A DNA stretch of 64,000 nucleotides. Source: CAIXZV01 sp963697365. GTDB taxonomy: Bacteria > Chloroflexota > Limnocylindria > Limnocylindrales > CSP1-4. Each line of letters starts with the position of its first letter. The stretch's first letter is position 1. The stretch covers positions 19,276-83,275 of the forward strand of contig CAVONT010000005.1 in the NCBI GenBank assembly GCA_963697365.1, written 5' to 3'. Shown here piece after piece: positions 8,580-18,670 of this stretch. The notes beneath the pieces were generated by a model. It was not told the DNA's origin. It was given only the letters and a program-made list of their open reading frames with translations, and searched no databases. The position numbers and the translations under genes are program-made.

Positions 8580-9918
8580 CTGACCTCCAGGCCTGACCGG
8601 CGCGCGCGCTAGGAGCGCGGGATAGGCTCCTGCGCCTGTCGATCCGCGCAGGCTCCGCACCGGCGTCAACCACATGACGCCCGCGCCCGCGAGCGCGAAC
8701 ACCGGCGCGAGGAACGCGGCCGTCCGCAGTCCCAACGCCTCGGCGACCAGGCCGCCCGCGATCGTGCCGCCAAGCTGGGCAAGGACCATCGCCACGCGCA
8801 CCGTCGCGTTCACGCGGCCCAGCTGGCGGTCGCCCACGCGGGCCTGGCGGACGGACACCTCGGTGACGTCGAAGATCGTGACGGCGGTGTCGCCGATGAC
8901 CTGCTGGCCCAGCAGGAACGCCACCGCGACGATGGGCAGGCCGACCGGAGCCAGCGGGATGAGCAGGTTGCCGATGGCTGCGACCACCAGCGACCCGATG
9001 ACGAGGCGGCCCAGGCCGTAGCGGCGGACGGCGCGCTCCGCCAGCAGGGCGCCGGCCAGCGACCCCAGGCCGCCGAGTGCTGCGATGACGCCGATGATCG
9101 CGGGATCCAGGTGCAGTTCGTCGGTGACGAAGAGCAGCCAGGTCGCGCCGAAGACGCCCCACATTGCCGCGAGTCCCATGACCCCTGCGAGCAGACCGCG
9201 CAGGACCGGGTCGTGCGCGACCACGCGCAGGCCCTCGGCGATCTCGTGGAGCACCGGCTCGCGGTCGGCGGCGGGCGGGGGAGGGGGCTCAGCCTGCCTG
9301 ATCCCGCCGAGCAGCACCGCGGACACGACGAACGAGATCGCGTCGAGCAGGATGGCGATCGGGGCGGTCAGCAGGTTCGACCAGGAACCCGGCGACGCCG
9401 AAGGCCGTGAACTCGACCGCTGCGGAGGTCGCCGTGAGCGCGCCGTTCGCGCGCACCAGCTCCGAGCGATCCACGATCGTGGGGAGGTAGGCGCGGTCGG
9501 CGACGTCGAAGAAGGTGGTCATCACGGCGGCCAGCGCCGCGACCACGAACACCTGCGGCAGGGACAGCCAGCCGCCGATCGCCGCGACCGGGATCGAACC
9601 GAGCAGCACCGCGCGGACCAGGTCCGCCACGATCATCACGGGCCGCCGGCGGAGCCGGTCGACCCACGCGCCCACGACGAAGCCGACCAGCAGCGCGGCG
9701 ACCAGCTCCAGCGCGCGCAGCGCGGCCACCTCGGCCGGACCGGCGGACAAGGTCAGGATCGCCACGAACGGCAGGGCGATCCGCGTCACGAACGACCCGA
9801 ACACCGAAACGGTCGCGGCGCTCCACAGGAGCAGGAAGGCGCGGTTGCGGCGCAGGCCGGGGCCGGGGGTCGCATCACCGGGGGGCGGGAGGGACTCGGC
9901 GACAGGCTCGAAGGTCAC
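8580..9918 (-). pseudogene. MFS transporter, frameshifted
   Basis: On the minus strand, two adjacent reading frames together encode one major facilitator protein of about 440 aa. The N-terminal part runs from a likely GTG at 9918 (hydrophobic RAFLLLWSAATVSVFGS, then a WVDRLRRRPVM loop) to VAGFLV. The rest resumes in another frame as NLLTAPIAILLDAISF and continues through several membrane helices to VMWLTPVRS. Removing one base near 9378 joins them. It resembles drug or macrolide-efflux type MFS proteins. The C-terminal end is uncertain because the second frame stays open into antisense ftsY; I stop it at about 8580. It may be a working gene hit by a consensus error. It is convergent with ftsY. 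Confidence 0.7.
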
Positions 9919-10064
9919 CGGCCGAGGGTACCGTTCACGAGCATCTCGCCAAGGATCGCGTACACTTCTCGCGCCTCGGTGTCGCCAGAACCCGCGCACC
10001 ACCCGCCCGGCGTCTGCCGCGCGGCCTGATCCACACCGTCAGTACCAAGGGTCCTCGCCCCCGC

Positions 10065-11399
<1,335 letters not shown>

Positions 11400-11634
11400 G
11401 CGCCGAGAGGAACACACCCATGTCCGACCAGGATCCGACCCAGCCGATCGAGGTGCCGGTGGCCCCGGTGCCCGCGGTTCCGCCCGTCCCGCCGGCGTCC
11501 GACGCCACGCCGGTGTGCCGCCGGGTCCGCCGCTCCCGCCCGCACCGCCAGCGGAGGTCGCGGCGTACGCGGCACCCGAGGCGCCCGCCCCCAGCCGGTG
11601 ACGGCTCCGGCTGCCCAGGAGCGGCAGCGGGCCC

Positions 11635-13371
11635 GTGCTCGCAGCCGCCGTGCCCGTGGAGCCGGTGTCCGCGTCGTCCGGCGCGCGCCCCGGCCGCTCC
11701 AGGATCAAGTGGGTCGCCGCCGGGCTCGTGACCCTGCTCGTCGCGGGCACGGTCGCGGCGGGAACGCTCGTTCTGACGTCGGACTCGGGCGACGCGTCCG
11801 TCCTCGCCTGGACGCCTGCCGATTCCGTCGCCTATGCCGAGCTCCGCCTCGATCTCCCGGGCAGCCAGGCCAAGGAGCTGCCGGCCCTGATGAAGGCCTT
11901 CCCGGGCTTCGAGGACCAGGCCGCGTTCCCGATCAAGTTCTCCGAGGTCATGGACCGCGTGACGGGTTCGGCGTCCGACGGGAAGGTCTCCTGGAAGAAC
12001 GACATCGAGCCGTGGTTCGGCGGCCAGATTGGCGCCAGCGTGGGCCCGCTGCCAACCAGCACCGACGCGATCGACGTCCGCGCGCTCCTCCTGCTCTCCG
12101 TCAAGGACGAGGCGAAGGCGACGACGTGGATCGAGGGCATGGTCAAGGCCGAGGGTGCCACCACGACCACCGAGACCGACGGCGATGTCACCATCACGCT
12201 GGTCACGCACCCGGGCCAGCCCGCGGAGATGGCCGACATGCAGCCGGCCTACGCCGTCATCGGCCCCGTGCTCGCCATGGGCGACCTCGACTCCGTGAAG
12301 GCGTCCATCGCCACCGACGGCAAGAACGGCCTGCCCACCGACAGCCAGTTCAAGGAGGCCGAGGCGTCCGTCAGCGGCGACCGCCTGGCCTTTGCCTACC
12401 TCGACGCCGCGGCCGTCACCGACGCCGCTATGGACCTCGCCGGCGCCGTGGGCGAGATGCTCCCCGAGCTGCCCGCCACGATCACGGACATGCAGGTGCC
12501 GTGGGCCGTGATGGCGCTCCGTGCCGAGGACGGCTCATTCATCATCGACACCCGCTCGCCCCATGTGGCGGCGATGGGCGCCCCCAACAACAGCCCGTCC
12601 ACGCTGCCAGGCGTGCTGCCTCCGACCACCGTGTTCCTCGCTGAGGGCCACGACGTGGGTGAGGCGCTGGCCCGCACCAAGGACCAGCTCGCCTCCGAGC
12701 CGTCGCTCAAGGACGGCGTCAAGCAGGTCGAGGACGCGCTCCAGCTCCTGGGCGGCTTCGAAGCCGTGACCGGTTGGATGGGCGAGGCGGGTGTCGCGAT
12801 CACGCTCGATGGCGACAAGGTCGCCGGCGGCCTGCTGGTGGCACCCACCGATGCCGCGGCAGCCGACCGCCTGTTCACCCAGCTCAATGGCTTCATCGCC
12901 CTCGCCGGCACCCAGGTGGGCGTCGCGGTGACCGAGGAGGACTACAAGGGCACCACGATCCATGTCCTCGAGGTCGGTGGCCTGGCGGCCATGGGCGGCG
13001 AGGCGCTTGGGGTGGGTGTCCCCGCCGATGCCACGCTCGCCTACGCGGTCACCGACGAGGTCGTCGTCATCGGCTACGGCACGGACTTCGTGAAGTCCGT
13101 CATCGACGCGAAGGACGGCGAGTCCCTCGCGGACCAGGACCGCTTCGCGGCGGCCCTCGCCCAGGCCGGGACGGAGCATGCCGCGCTCGTCTGGCTGGAC
13201 ATCGCCGCCGTGCGCGGCGCGGTCGAGTCGATGGTCCCCGCCGAGATGAAGACCGACTACGACAAGGAGCTCAAGCCGTACATCGTCGGCTTCGACTCCA
13301 TGATCGGCACCACCACGCCCGGCGAGGAGATCGACGCCGGTACCCTCATCATCCGCACCACGGGCAGCTGA
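11635..13371 (+). CDS. DUF3352 membrane-anchored protein
   Basis: The frame starting at GTG 11635 encodes 578 aa. A transmembrane segment (about residues 29-48, WVAAGLVTLLVAGTVAAGTL) precedes a long extracytoplasmic region of DUF3352 type, with DSVAYAELRLDLPGSQ near its start and LPPTTVFLAEGHDVGEALA in the middle. DUF3352 has no settled function. The true start is probably ATG 11420 (RBS GAGAGGAA just upstream), which opens a Pro/Val-rich cytoplasmic leader. That leader changes frame between 11513 and 11640, so the N-terminus cannot be fixed from this sequence. It lies between ffh and rpsP, possibly transcribed with ffh. Confidence 0.75.
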   Translation: MLAAAVPVEPVSASSGARPGRSRIKWVAAGLVTLLVAGTVAAGTLVLTSDSGDASVLAWTPADSVAYAELRLDLPGSQAKELPALMKAFPGFEDQAAFPIKFSEVMDRVTGSASDGKVSWKNDIEPWFGGQIGASVGPLPTSTDAIDVRALLLLSVKDEAKATTWIEGMVKAEGATTTTETDGDVTITLVTHPGQPAEMADMQPAYAVIGPVLAMGDLDSVKASIATDGKNGLPTDSQFKEAEASVSGDRLAFAYLDAAAVTDAAMDLAGAVGEMLPELPATITDMQVPWAVMALRAEDGSFIIDTRSPHVAAMGAPNNSPSTLPGVLPPTTVFLAEGHDVGEALARTKDQLASEPSLKDGVKQVEDALQLLGGFEAVTGWMGEAGVAITLDGDKVAGGLLVAPTDAAAADRLFTQLNGFIALAGTQVGVAVTEEDYKGTTIHVLEVGGLAAMGGEALGVGVPADATLAYAVTDEVVVIGYGTDFVKSVIDAKDGESLADQDRFAAALAQAGTEHAALVWLDIAAVRGAVESMVPAEMKTDYDKELKPYIVGFDSMIGTTTPGEEIDAGTLIIRTTGS

Positions 13372-13465
13372 ACGCGCTCGCGCCAACGCCGCCCCTGAAA
13401 TACCCTTCCAGCCAGCAGAACGCGGGCCCGGCCCAAGGGCCCGCCATGGAGGAGCACCGCACCAG

Positions 13466-13720
13466 ATGGCAGTCCGCATCCGCCTGACACGCGTCGGGGC
13501 CACGAAGCAGCCGACCTACCGGTTCGTCGTCGCCGACAGCCGCTCGGCTCGCGATGGCCGCGCGATCGACACGATCGGGCACTACAACCCCCGCACCGAG
13601 CCCGTGGAGGTCGTGGTCGACGAGGCCAAGGCCAAGGAGTGGATGGCGAAGGGCGCCCAGCCGTCCGACACCGTCCGCCGTCTCTTCAAGCAGGCCGGCA
13701 TCCTCCCGGGCCACAAGTAG
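13466..13720 (+). CDS. rpsP: 30S ribosomal protein S16
   Basis: An 84-aa protein matching S16 throughout: MAVRIRLTRVGATKQPTYR at the start, VVADSRSARDGRAIDTIGHYNP in the middle. S16 binds 16S rRNA and stabilises the small subunit. It begins with ATG behind GGAGGAGC at 13449-13456. It heads the conserved cluster rpsP-KH-rimM-trmD-rplS, in which gaps are only 4-10 bp until the longer gap before rplS. Confidence 0.97.
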   Translation: MAVRIRLTRVGATKQPTYRFVVADSRSARDGRAIDTIGHYNPRTEPVEVVVDEAKAKEWMAKGAQPSDTVRRLFKQAGILPGHK

Positions 13721-13727
13721 GCCCGCG

Positions 13728-13967
13728 ATGGCAGCCGCAGACCTGGTTGAATACGTCGCCAAATCACTCGTCGACGACCCTGATGCCGTGACGGTCGAGG
13801 TGGTCAACGCCGAGGATGGGACGATCATCGAGCTGCACGTGGCCGAGTCCGACATGGGCAAGGTCATCGGGCGCAACGGCAGCGTCGCCAAGGCGCTCCG
13901 CACGCTGCTCAAGGTGACGTCCGCCCGCACGGGCGAGCCGGTCACCCTCGAGATCCTGGACGCCTAG
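13728..13967 (+). CDS. khpA: KH-domain RNA-binding protein (KhpA/YlqC type)
   Basis: A 79-aa single KH-domain protein with the RNA-binding loop GRNGS (consensus GXXG) within DMGKVIGRNGSVAKALRTLL. Such proteins follow rpsP in many Gram-positive bacteria; in Firmicutes KhpA pairs with KhpB and affects cell size and RNA binding. The ATG at 13728 is 7 bp after the rpsP stop. A longer in-frame reading begins inside rpsP and is not plausible. Name by position and family; partner KhpB is not in the window. Confidence 0.88.
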   Translation: MAAADLVEYVAKSLVDDPDAVTVEVVNAEDGTIIELHVAESDMGKVIGRNGSVAKALRTLLKVTSARTGEPVTLEILDA

Positions 13968-13975
13968 AGGCCGCC

Positions 13976-14902
13976 ATGGCCCCGAAACGCACGGCAGGCG
14001 GCGCCGACACGGTGCCGCCGGCCTCCGTGTCCTCCGTGTCCCCGGTGGACGCGCCCGCAGACCCCGTCGCGATGCCCGCCCGCCTGACCGTCGCCCTTGT
14101 GCGCGGCCTGCGCGGGCTGCGCGGCCAGGTCCGCGTCGAGCTCCTCACGGACCGCCCCGAGGAGCGGTTCGCCGAGGGCGCCCGCCTGTACCTGGAAGGC
14201 ACCCAGCAGGTCCTGACCGTGGCGGAGTCGTCTGCCGTGGCCGACGGTCCCGGCTGGTGGCTGCTCTTCAATGAGATCGGCTCCCGCGAGGCTGCCGATG
14301 CGCTCCGAGACCGCTACCTCGAGATCGAGCCGCCCGTCGACGCGCGTGAGCCGGGACAGTGGTTCTTCCACGAGCTGATCGGCCTCAACGTCCGTTCGAC
14401 GGAAGGCGAGGACCTGGGCACCGTCCAGGACATCTACCGGGCCGGTGGCGCGGAGGTGTTCGTCGTGCGTGGGCCGCGGGGCGAGATCGACATCCCGGGC
14501 GTCCGGGGCGTGGTCACCGAGCTCGCACCCGAACGAGGCGAGTTCATCGTGGACATGGCGGTGCTCGATCTCGACGCCCGACCCGTGGACGACGAGGACT
14601 ACGTGCGCCCGAGGGACCGACGACCGAAGAAGCAGCCGAAGCCGAAGGGTCCGGCCCAACCGCCGAAGGGGACGCAGAACACGCCCAAGGGCGACGCCGG
14701 TGCCTCGAGCCCGAAGCACCCGAAGGGCGCGAAGGCCGACTCGCCCGCGAAGGCGGCCAAGCCCATCAAGGCGAAGCGGCCGAAGGCCGGCACGGGCACC
14801 TACACGCTGAGTCCCGAGGAGATCGCGGAGGCGATGGCGGCCGCGGGCCGCCCGATGCCTGTCATGCCACCGCCGGCGAAGCCCGAACCACCGCCCGACT
14901 GA
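13976..14902 (+). CDS. rimM: Ribosome maturation factor RimM with long basic tail
   Basis: RimM assists maturation of the 30S head domain by binding S19. The RimM N-terminal barrel starts near residue 35 (LTVALVRGLRGLRGQVRVELLTD), and a PRC-barrel domain covers about 120-205 (FFHELIGLNVRSTEGEDLGTV, IDIPGVRGVV). Two parts lie outside the family: a 34-residue Ala/Pro/Ser leader, and a tail of about 100 residues very rich in Lys, Pro and Ala, ending EPPPD. Usual length is ~170 aa; this product is 308. An internal start at 14072 (MPARL) would remove the leader. The rimM-trmD gap is 3 bp. Confidence 0.9.
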   Translation: MAPKRTAGGADTVPPASVSSVSPVDAPADPVAMPARLTVALVRGLRGLRGQVRVELLTDRPEERFAEGARLYLEGTQQVLTVAESSAVADGPGWWLLFNEIGSREAADALRDRYLEIEPPVDAREPGQWFFHELIGLNVRSTEGEDLGTVQDIYRAGGAEVFVVRGPRGEIDIPGVRGVVTELAPERGEFIVDMAVLDLDARPVDDEDYVRPRDRRPKKQPKPKGPAQPPKGTQNTPKGDAGASSPKHPKGAKADSPAKAAKPIKAKRPKAGTGTYTLSPEEIAEAMAAAGRPMPVMPPPAKPEPPPD

Positions 14903-14905
14903 CCG

Positions 14906-15655
14906 ATGGCGCTCGAGGTCGACGTCCTCACCCTCTTCCCGGCCATGGTCGAGGGGCCGCTCCGGGAGAGCATTCCCGGCCGGATCCTCGACTCGGGACT
15001 CGCGACCGTGCGCGTGCACGACCTGCGTGCCTGGGGCCTCGGGAAGCACAGGACGGTCGACGACTACACGTACGGCGGGGGAGCGGGGATGGTCCTGCGC
15101 CCCGACGTCGTCGCCGCCGCCCTGGGCGCCCTCCGCCGTCCCGACTCCACGGTCATCCTGATGGACCCGGCAGGCCGGACCTTCCGCCAGGGCGTCGCCC
15201 AAGACCTCGCTGCGCGCACGCACCTCGTCTTCCTCTGTCCCCGCTACGAGGGCGTCGACGACCGCGTCCGCTCGATGGTGGACCTCGAGCTGTCCATCGG
15301 CGACTACGTCCTCACCGGCGGCGAGCTGGCGGCGCTGGTGATCCTCGACGCGGTGATCCGGCTGCTGCCGGGCGCGATCGATGCGGCATCCACGGGGGAG
15401 GAGTCATTCGCGGACGGATTGCTCGAGTACCCGCAGTTCACCCGCCCCGCGGAGTTCGACGGGCTGGCCGTGCCGGCCGTCCTCGTGTCGGGCCACCACG
15501 AGCGGGTCCGGCGCTGGAGGCTCAAGGAGTCCCTGCGGCGGACCATGGAGCGGCGGCCGGAGCTGCTCGAGGGGCGATCGATGTCGAAGGAGGAGGGCAA
15601 GCTCCTCGGGGAGATCCGGGCCGAGGAGGCGTCCGGGCCTGACACGCCCGCCTGA
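14906..15655 (+). CDS. trmD: tRNA (guanine-N1)-methyltransferase TrmD
   Basis: TrmD methylates G37 of tRNAs using SAM, preventing +1 frameshifting. The 249-aa product has the SPOUT trefoil-knot motifs: YGGGAGMVLRPD, LCPRYEGVDDRV and SIGDYVLTGGELAALVILDA, and a C-terminal DNA/tRNA-binding part with VPAVLVSGHHERVRRWRLKES. Length is normal. It begins 3 bp after rimM. It is followed by 105 bp carrying a candidate promoter for rplS. Confidence 0.97.
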   Translation: MALEVDVLTLFPAMVEGPLRESIPGRILDSGLATVRVHDLRAWGLGKHRTVDDYTYGGGAGMVLRPDVVAAALGALRRPDSTVILMDPAGRTFRQGVAQDLAARTHLVFLCPRYEGVDDRVRSMVDLELSIGDYVLTGGELAALVILDAVIRLLPGAIDAASTGEESFADGLLEYPQFTRPAEFDGLAVPAVLVSGHHERVRRWRLKESLRRTMERRPELLEGRSMSKEEGKLLGEIRAEEASGPDTPA

Positions 15656-15658
15656 GCA

Positions 15659-15667
15659 TGCTATCCT
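15659..15667 (+). promoter_or_regulatory. Candidate extended -10 promoter for rplS
   Basis: TGC followed by TATCCT (15662-15667), about 94 bp before the rplS GTG, starting just after the trmD stop. It has the same TGC-TA-N2-CT form as elements before rpsB and rpsO. No clear -35 hexamer. L19 may thus have a transcript separate from trmD. Confidence 0.35.
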
Positions 15668-15760
15668 CCGCCGTCGGCCCCGCCGCTGTGTGACTGGCCG
15701 CCCCGGAACCGTGACCACCGCAGCCGCCGCTGCCGACGACCGAACAAGGATCCACCAACC

Positions 15761-16102
15761 GTGAACGTGCTCAACGAGATCGTGCAGGACCAGCTGCGCA
15801 CCGACCTCCCGGCCATCGTCCCGGGCGACACCGTCAAGGTGTCTGCGAAGGTCGTCGAGGGCAACCGCGAGCGCATCCAGGTCTTCGAGGGCATCGTGAT
15901 GCGCATGCGCAATGCCGGTATCGCCTCGACGATCACCGTCCGCCGCATCGCGTCGGGTGTCGGCGTGGAGCGCAGCTTCAAGCTCAACAGCCCGCGCATC
16001 GAGAAGATCGAGGTCGTCCGCCACGGCCAGGTCCGTCGCGCGAAGCTGTACTTCCTGCGCAACCGCGTCGGCAAGGCCGCGACGCTCCGCGAGCGCCGCT
16101 AG
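15761..16102 (+). CDS. rplS: 50S ribosomal protein L19
   Basis: L19 sits at the 30S-50S interface. The 113-aa product reads as L19 from end to end: VPGDTVKVSAKVVEGNRERIQ, FEGIVMRMRNAGI, SFKLNSPRIEKIEVVRHGQVRRAKLYFLRNRVGKAA. It begins with GTG; the RBS is weak (AACAAGGA about 12 bp upstream). It closes the rpsP cluster and is followed at 16142 by a perfect 10-bp hairpin, a likely terminator. Confidence 0.97.
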   Translation: MNVLNEIVQDQLRTDLPAIVPGDTVKVSAKVVEGNRERIQVFEGIVMRMRNAGIASTITVRRIASGVGVERSFKLNSPRIEKIEVVRHGQVRRAKLYFLRNRVGKAATLRERR

Positions 16103-16141
16103 CCTGCGGCGGGCCTCGAGTCCGCCTCGCGCCAAGCCACG

Positions 16142-16166
16142 CGACCCCCGCCTGATGCGGGGGTCG
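16142..16166 (+). terminator. Hairpin terminator after rplS
   Basis: A perfect 10-bp GC-rich stem (CGACCCCCGC with GCGGGGGTCG) around a 5-nt loop, 40 bp after the rplS stop. There is no long T-run, as is common in very GC-rich genomes. It separates the ribosomal cluster from the DUF1269 gene. Confidence 0.65.
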
Positions 16167-16244
16167 TGCCATGTCCGGGCCATGAGCGTTGTAGCCTGTG
16201 CAGGACAGGCGGCGATCCGACCGCCCCCAGGAGGGTTGCATCCC

Positions 16245-16781
16245 GTGGCTGAGCTCAAGACCGCCCACCTCGTGCTGATGGGCTTCTCCGAGGAGTTGAT
16301 TGCCCGGAGCGTCCTCCAGTTGGTCAAGGAGGAGGCCGACGAGAAGGTCTTCACGCTGCTGGACTGGGCGCTGGCGACCAAGGACAGCGATGGCGAGGTC
16401 AAGCTCGAGGGCGACAAGGGGAAGGACCCCGGCGCGACGCGCGGCGGGCTCTTCGGCGGCGCCCTGGGTGTGCTCCTGGTCGCGGCCGGCCCGGTCGGCC
16501 TTGGCGCCGTGGCGGTCGGGGCCGGTATCGGTGCGGTGACAGCGGCCATGCGCGACAGCGGCATCCAGGACAAGGACCTCAAGGCCGTGGGTGGTCTGAT
16601 GCGCGATGGCCGCAGTGGCCTCATCGTGGCGATCGAGCCCGGCGACGTGGACGCTTGGAACACCTTCGTGAGCAAGAACACCGAGTTCCACGCTGCGCAG
16701 CCGGTGCTCCACATCGACATCTCGCCGGACCACACCTTCGAGCAGGCGATCGAGGAGTACCAGGCCGCCCACCAGGGCTGA
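16245..16781 (+). CDS. DUF1269 protein with glycine-rich membrane-like segment
   Basis: The 178-aa product matches the DUF1269 pattern: an N-terminal LKTAHLVLMGFSEELIARSVLQ region, a central Gly/Ala/Val-rich segment (about residues 67-100, GGLFGGALGVLLVAAG) that could insert in or associate with a membrane, then KDLKAVGGLMRDGRSGLIVAIE. The family has no known activity. GTG at 16245 is preceded by a strong AGGAGGG at 16229-16235, which decides the start against longer readings. Its own transcription unit is likely, after the rplS terminator. 243 bp of unremarkable sequence follows. Confidence 0.75.
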   Translation: MAELKTAHLVLMGFSEELIARSVLQLVKEEADEKVFTLLDWALATKDSDGEVKLEGDKGKDPGATRGGLFGGALGVLLVAAGPVGLGAVAVGAGIGAVTAAMRDSGIQDKDLKAVGGLMRDGRSGLIVAIEPGDVDAWNTFVSKNTEFHAAQPVLHIDISPDHTFEQAIEEYQAAHQG

Positions 16782-17024
16782 TCCCGAGCTGTCGCGGGGG
16801 AGTCTGCCGCGCGACGCTTCCTGCGCGCCACGTCTTCCGCCGGCCTGCCCCGCTGAACCCGCTGGGAGTCAGGGGCCGGCCGTCCGTGCGCAGGACGTGC
16901 AGCGAAGTCGAGTTGGTCGCACATCCGCTGCACGGCGCACGCCCTGGTGACTCCGGGCTGGGTCAGCGCCACGCGGACGCGGGACATCCAGCGGTCGCGG
17001 GCTGGTGGGCGCCTCCCGCCGGTG

Positions 17025-17858
17025 CTAGATCGAGACCGTCCCTCGGACAACGCTGACCGTCCGGCCGCCGGTCCAGACGGAGCCGTCAGCGTCCCGGGTG
17101 ATCGAGACACGGCCCGCCCGCCCGACCGCGGCACCCTGGCTGGCCGTGTACGGAGCCGTCAGAAGACCCCTCGCGAGGAGCCAGCCTGCCACCGACGCGT
17201 TGAGGCTGCCGGTCACCGGGTCCTCGACCACGTAGCCGTTCTGCGGGTACAGCGCGCGCAGCTCGACGGCAGCCTCGTTGCCTGTCGGGTGGAGCCCCAC
17301 CAGCCCGAGGTCGAGGAACACGTCGCCCGGCACGATGTCCAGCACGGCCTGCGCGTCGCGCAGCAGGACGGCGACCCAGCCCGGGCCGTTGTCGACCCAC
17401 TGGGCGTCGAGGATGTCGGCCCGGACCAGCCCGATGGAGGCGGCGATGCGCACGACCAGCTCCTCGTCGACGTCGCCCGAGCGGATCAGCGGCGGGGCGG
17501 CGAATGCGAGCGTTCCATCATCGCCCTGCCGTATTTCAACAAGCCCGGCGCCGCATGCCTGGACGATCACCCCTGCACGCTGGGGTCGCCCGCCTGCCTC
17601 GAGCCACGCGTGGCAGGTGCCCAGCGTCGGATGGCCCGCGAACGGGAGCTCGTCGTCCGGCGTGAAGATGCGAACCCGGTAGTCGGCGGCGGCGTCGTCG
17701 GGCGGCAGCACGAACGTCGTCTCGGAGAGGTTGGTCCAGCGGGCGAAGCGGCGCATCTCGCGGGTCGAGAGACCGGTGGCATCGAGGACCACGGCGAGCG
17801 GGTTCCCGAGGCCCGGTCCCGTGGTGAAGACGTCCACTTGGGCGAAGGGTCGGTCCAT
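17025..17858 (-). CDS. PhzF family isomerase/epimerase-like protein
   Basis: PhzF proteins share the diaminopimelate-epimerase fold; members include phenazine biosynthesis isomerase, and most are uncharacterised. The family N-terminus is clear: QVDVFTTGPGLGNPLAVVLD, with LSETTFVLPP and the FTPDDELPFAGHPTLGTCHAWLE block, where the Glu of DDELPFAGHP is the expected catalytic acid. The C-terminal half keeps EDPVTGSLNASVAGWL. Length 277 aa from ATG 17858 is normal; a start at 17885 adds nine residues. No phenazine genes lie nearby. It is divergent from rnhB, 68 bp apart. Confidence 0.88.
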   Translation of the reverse strand: MDRPFAQVDVFTTGPGLGNPLAVVLDATGLSTREMRRFARWTNLSETTFVLPPDDAAADYRVRIFTPDDELPFAGHPTLGTCHAWLEAGGRPQRAGVIVQACGAGLVEIRQGDDGTLAFAAPPLIRSGDVDEELVVRIAASIGLVRADILDAQWVDNGPGWVAVLLRDAQAVLDIVPGDVFLDLGLVGLHPTGNEAAVELRALYPQNGYVVEDPVTGSLNASVAGWLLARGLLTAPYTASQGAAVGRAGRVSITRDADGSVWTGGRTVSVVRGTVSI

Positions 17859-17926
17859 CCGGCAAGTCTGCCACGCCACGGCCACCGCGCCACGCCTGCC
17901 GACCCGCCGCGCTACGCTGTCCCGCG

Positions 17927-18670
17927 ATGGCCGTGATCGTCCCCACCCTCCGCTACGAGCGCCCCCTCTGGACCGAGGGCAAGACGCGGATCGTGGGTGT
18001 CGACGAGGTCGGGGTCGCGCCCACGTGCGGGGCCGTCGTGGCGGCAGCGGTGATCATGCCGGTCAACTGCAAGCGGATCGAGGGCGTCCGTGACTCGAAG
18101 ACCCTGTCCGCCCTCCAGCGCGACCGGCTCGCCCCGGTGATCCGCCGGCGCGCGGTGGTGATAGGGGTCGGGGCGGCGTCGGTGGCCGAGATCGACCAGC
18201 TCAACATCTACCACGCCACCCACCTCGCGATGCGCCGGGCGATCGCGCGCCTCGGTGGTCACGACCACGTCCTGGTCGACGGCAACCGGATCGCGAACTT
18301 CGAGCGGCACGTTGGCCCGTACACGGCGATCGTGGACGGCGACGCCAAGGTGTACTCGATCGCGTGCGCGTCGGTGGTGGCCAAGACCGTCCGTGATCGG
18401 ATGATGGGCAACCTTGCCGTCCGGTACCCCGAGTACGGCTGGGAGCGCAACCAGGGATACGCAACGCGAGAGCACCGCGATGCGATCCGGGCCTTCGGCC
18501 TGACGCCGCACCACCGGCGCTCCTTCCAGGCCCTGCATGTGCTCCTCGCGGGCGACCAGCTGGCCCTGTTCGGCGCCGTCGACGAAGCGGGTGAGAGCGA
18601 GGCCCAGGACCTCGCGCCCGACGACGCCGACGTGCTGGCAGCGGAGGCGTTCGCCGCCGCGGTCTCATGA
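17927..18670 (+). CDS. rnhB: Ribonuclease HII with altered substrate-recognition motif
   Basis: RNase HII removes ribonucleotides from DNA by nicking RNA-DNA junctions. The 247-aa product has the expected acidic tetrad: D26 and E27 (GVDEVG), D118 (VLVDGN) and D139 (GDAKVYSIACASVVAK), plus the YGWERNQGYAT and TPHHRRSF blocks. The usual DEXGRGPLAGP segment instead reads DEVGVAPTCGA, so the GRG junction-sensing motif is missing. A Ser/Ala/Asp/Glu tail of about 35 residues follows the conserved part. TACGCT at 17912-17917 could be a -10. The ATGA overlap with the next gene suggests coupling. Confidence 0.88.
   Translation: MAVIVPTLRYERPLWTEGKTRIVGVDEVGVAPTCGAVVAAAVIMPVNCKRIEGVRDSKTLSALQRDRLAPVIRRRAVVIGVGAASVAEIDQLNIYHATHLAMRRAIARLGGHDHVLVDGNRIANFERHVGPYTAIVDGDAKVYSIACASVVAKTVRDRMMGNLAVRYPEYGWERNQGYATREHRDAIRAFGLTPHHRRSFQALHVLLAGDQLALFGAVDEAGESEAQDLAPDDADVLAAEAFAAAVS

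Noticed and set aside
17025..17858. Start of a phenazine biosynthesis cluster
   Set aside because: Only a lone PhzF-family gene is present; such singletons are common and no phz partners are nearby.
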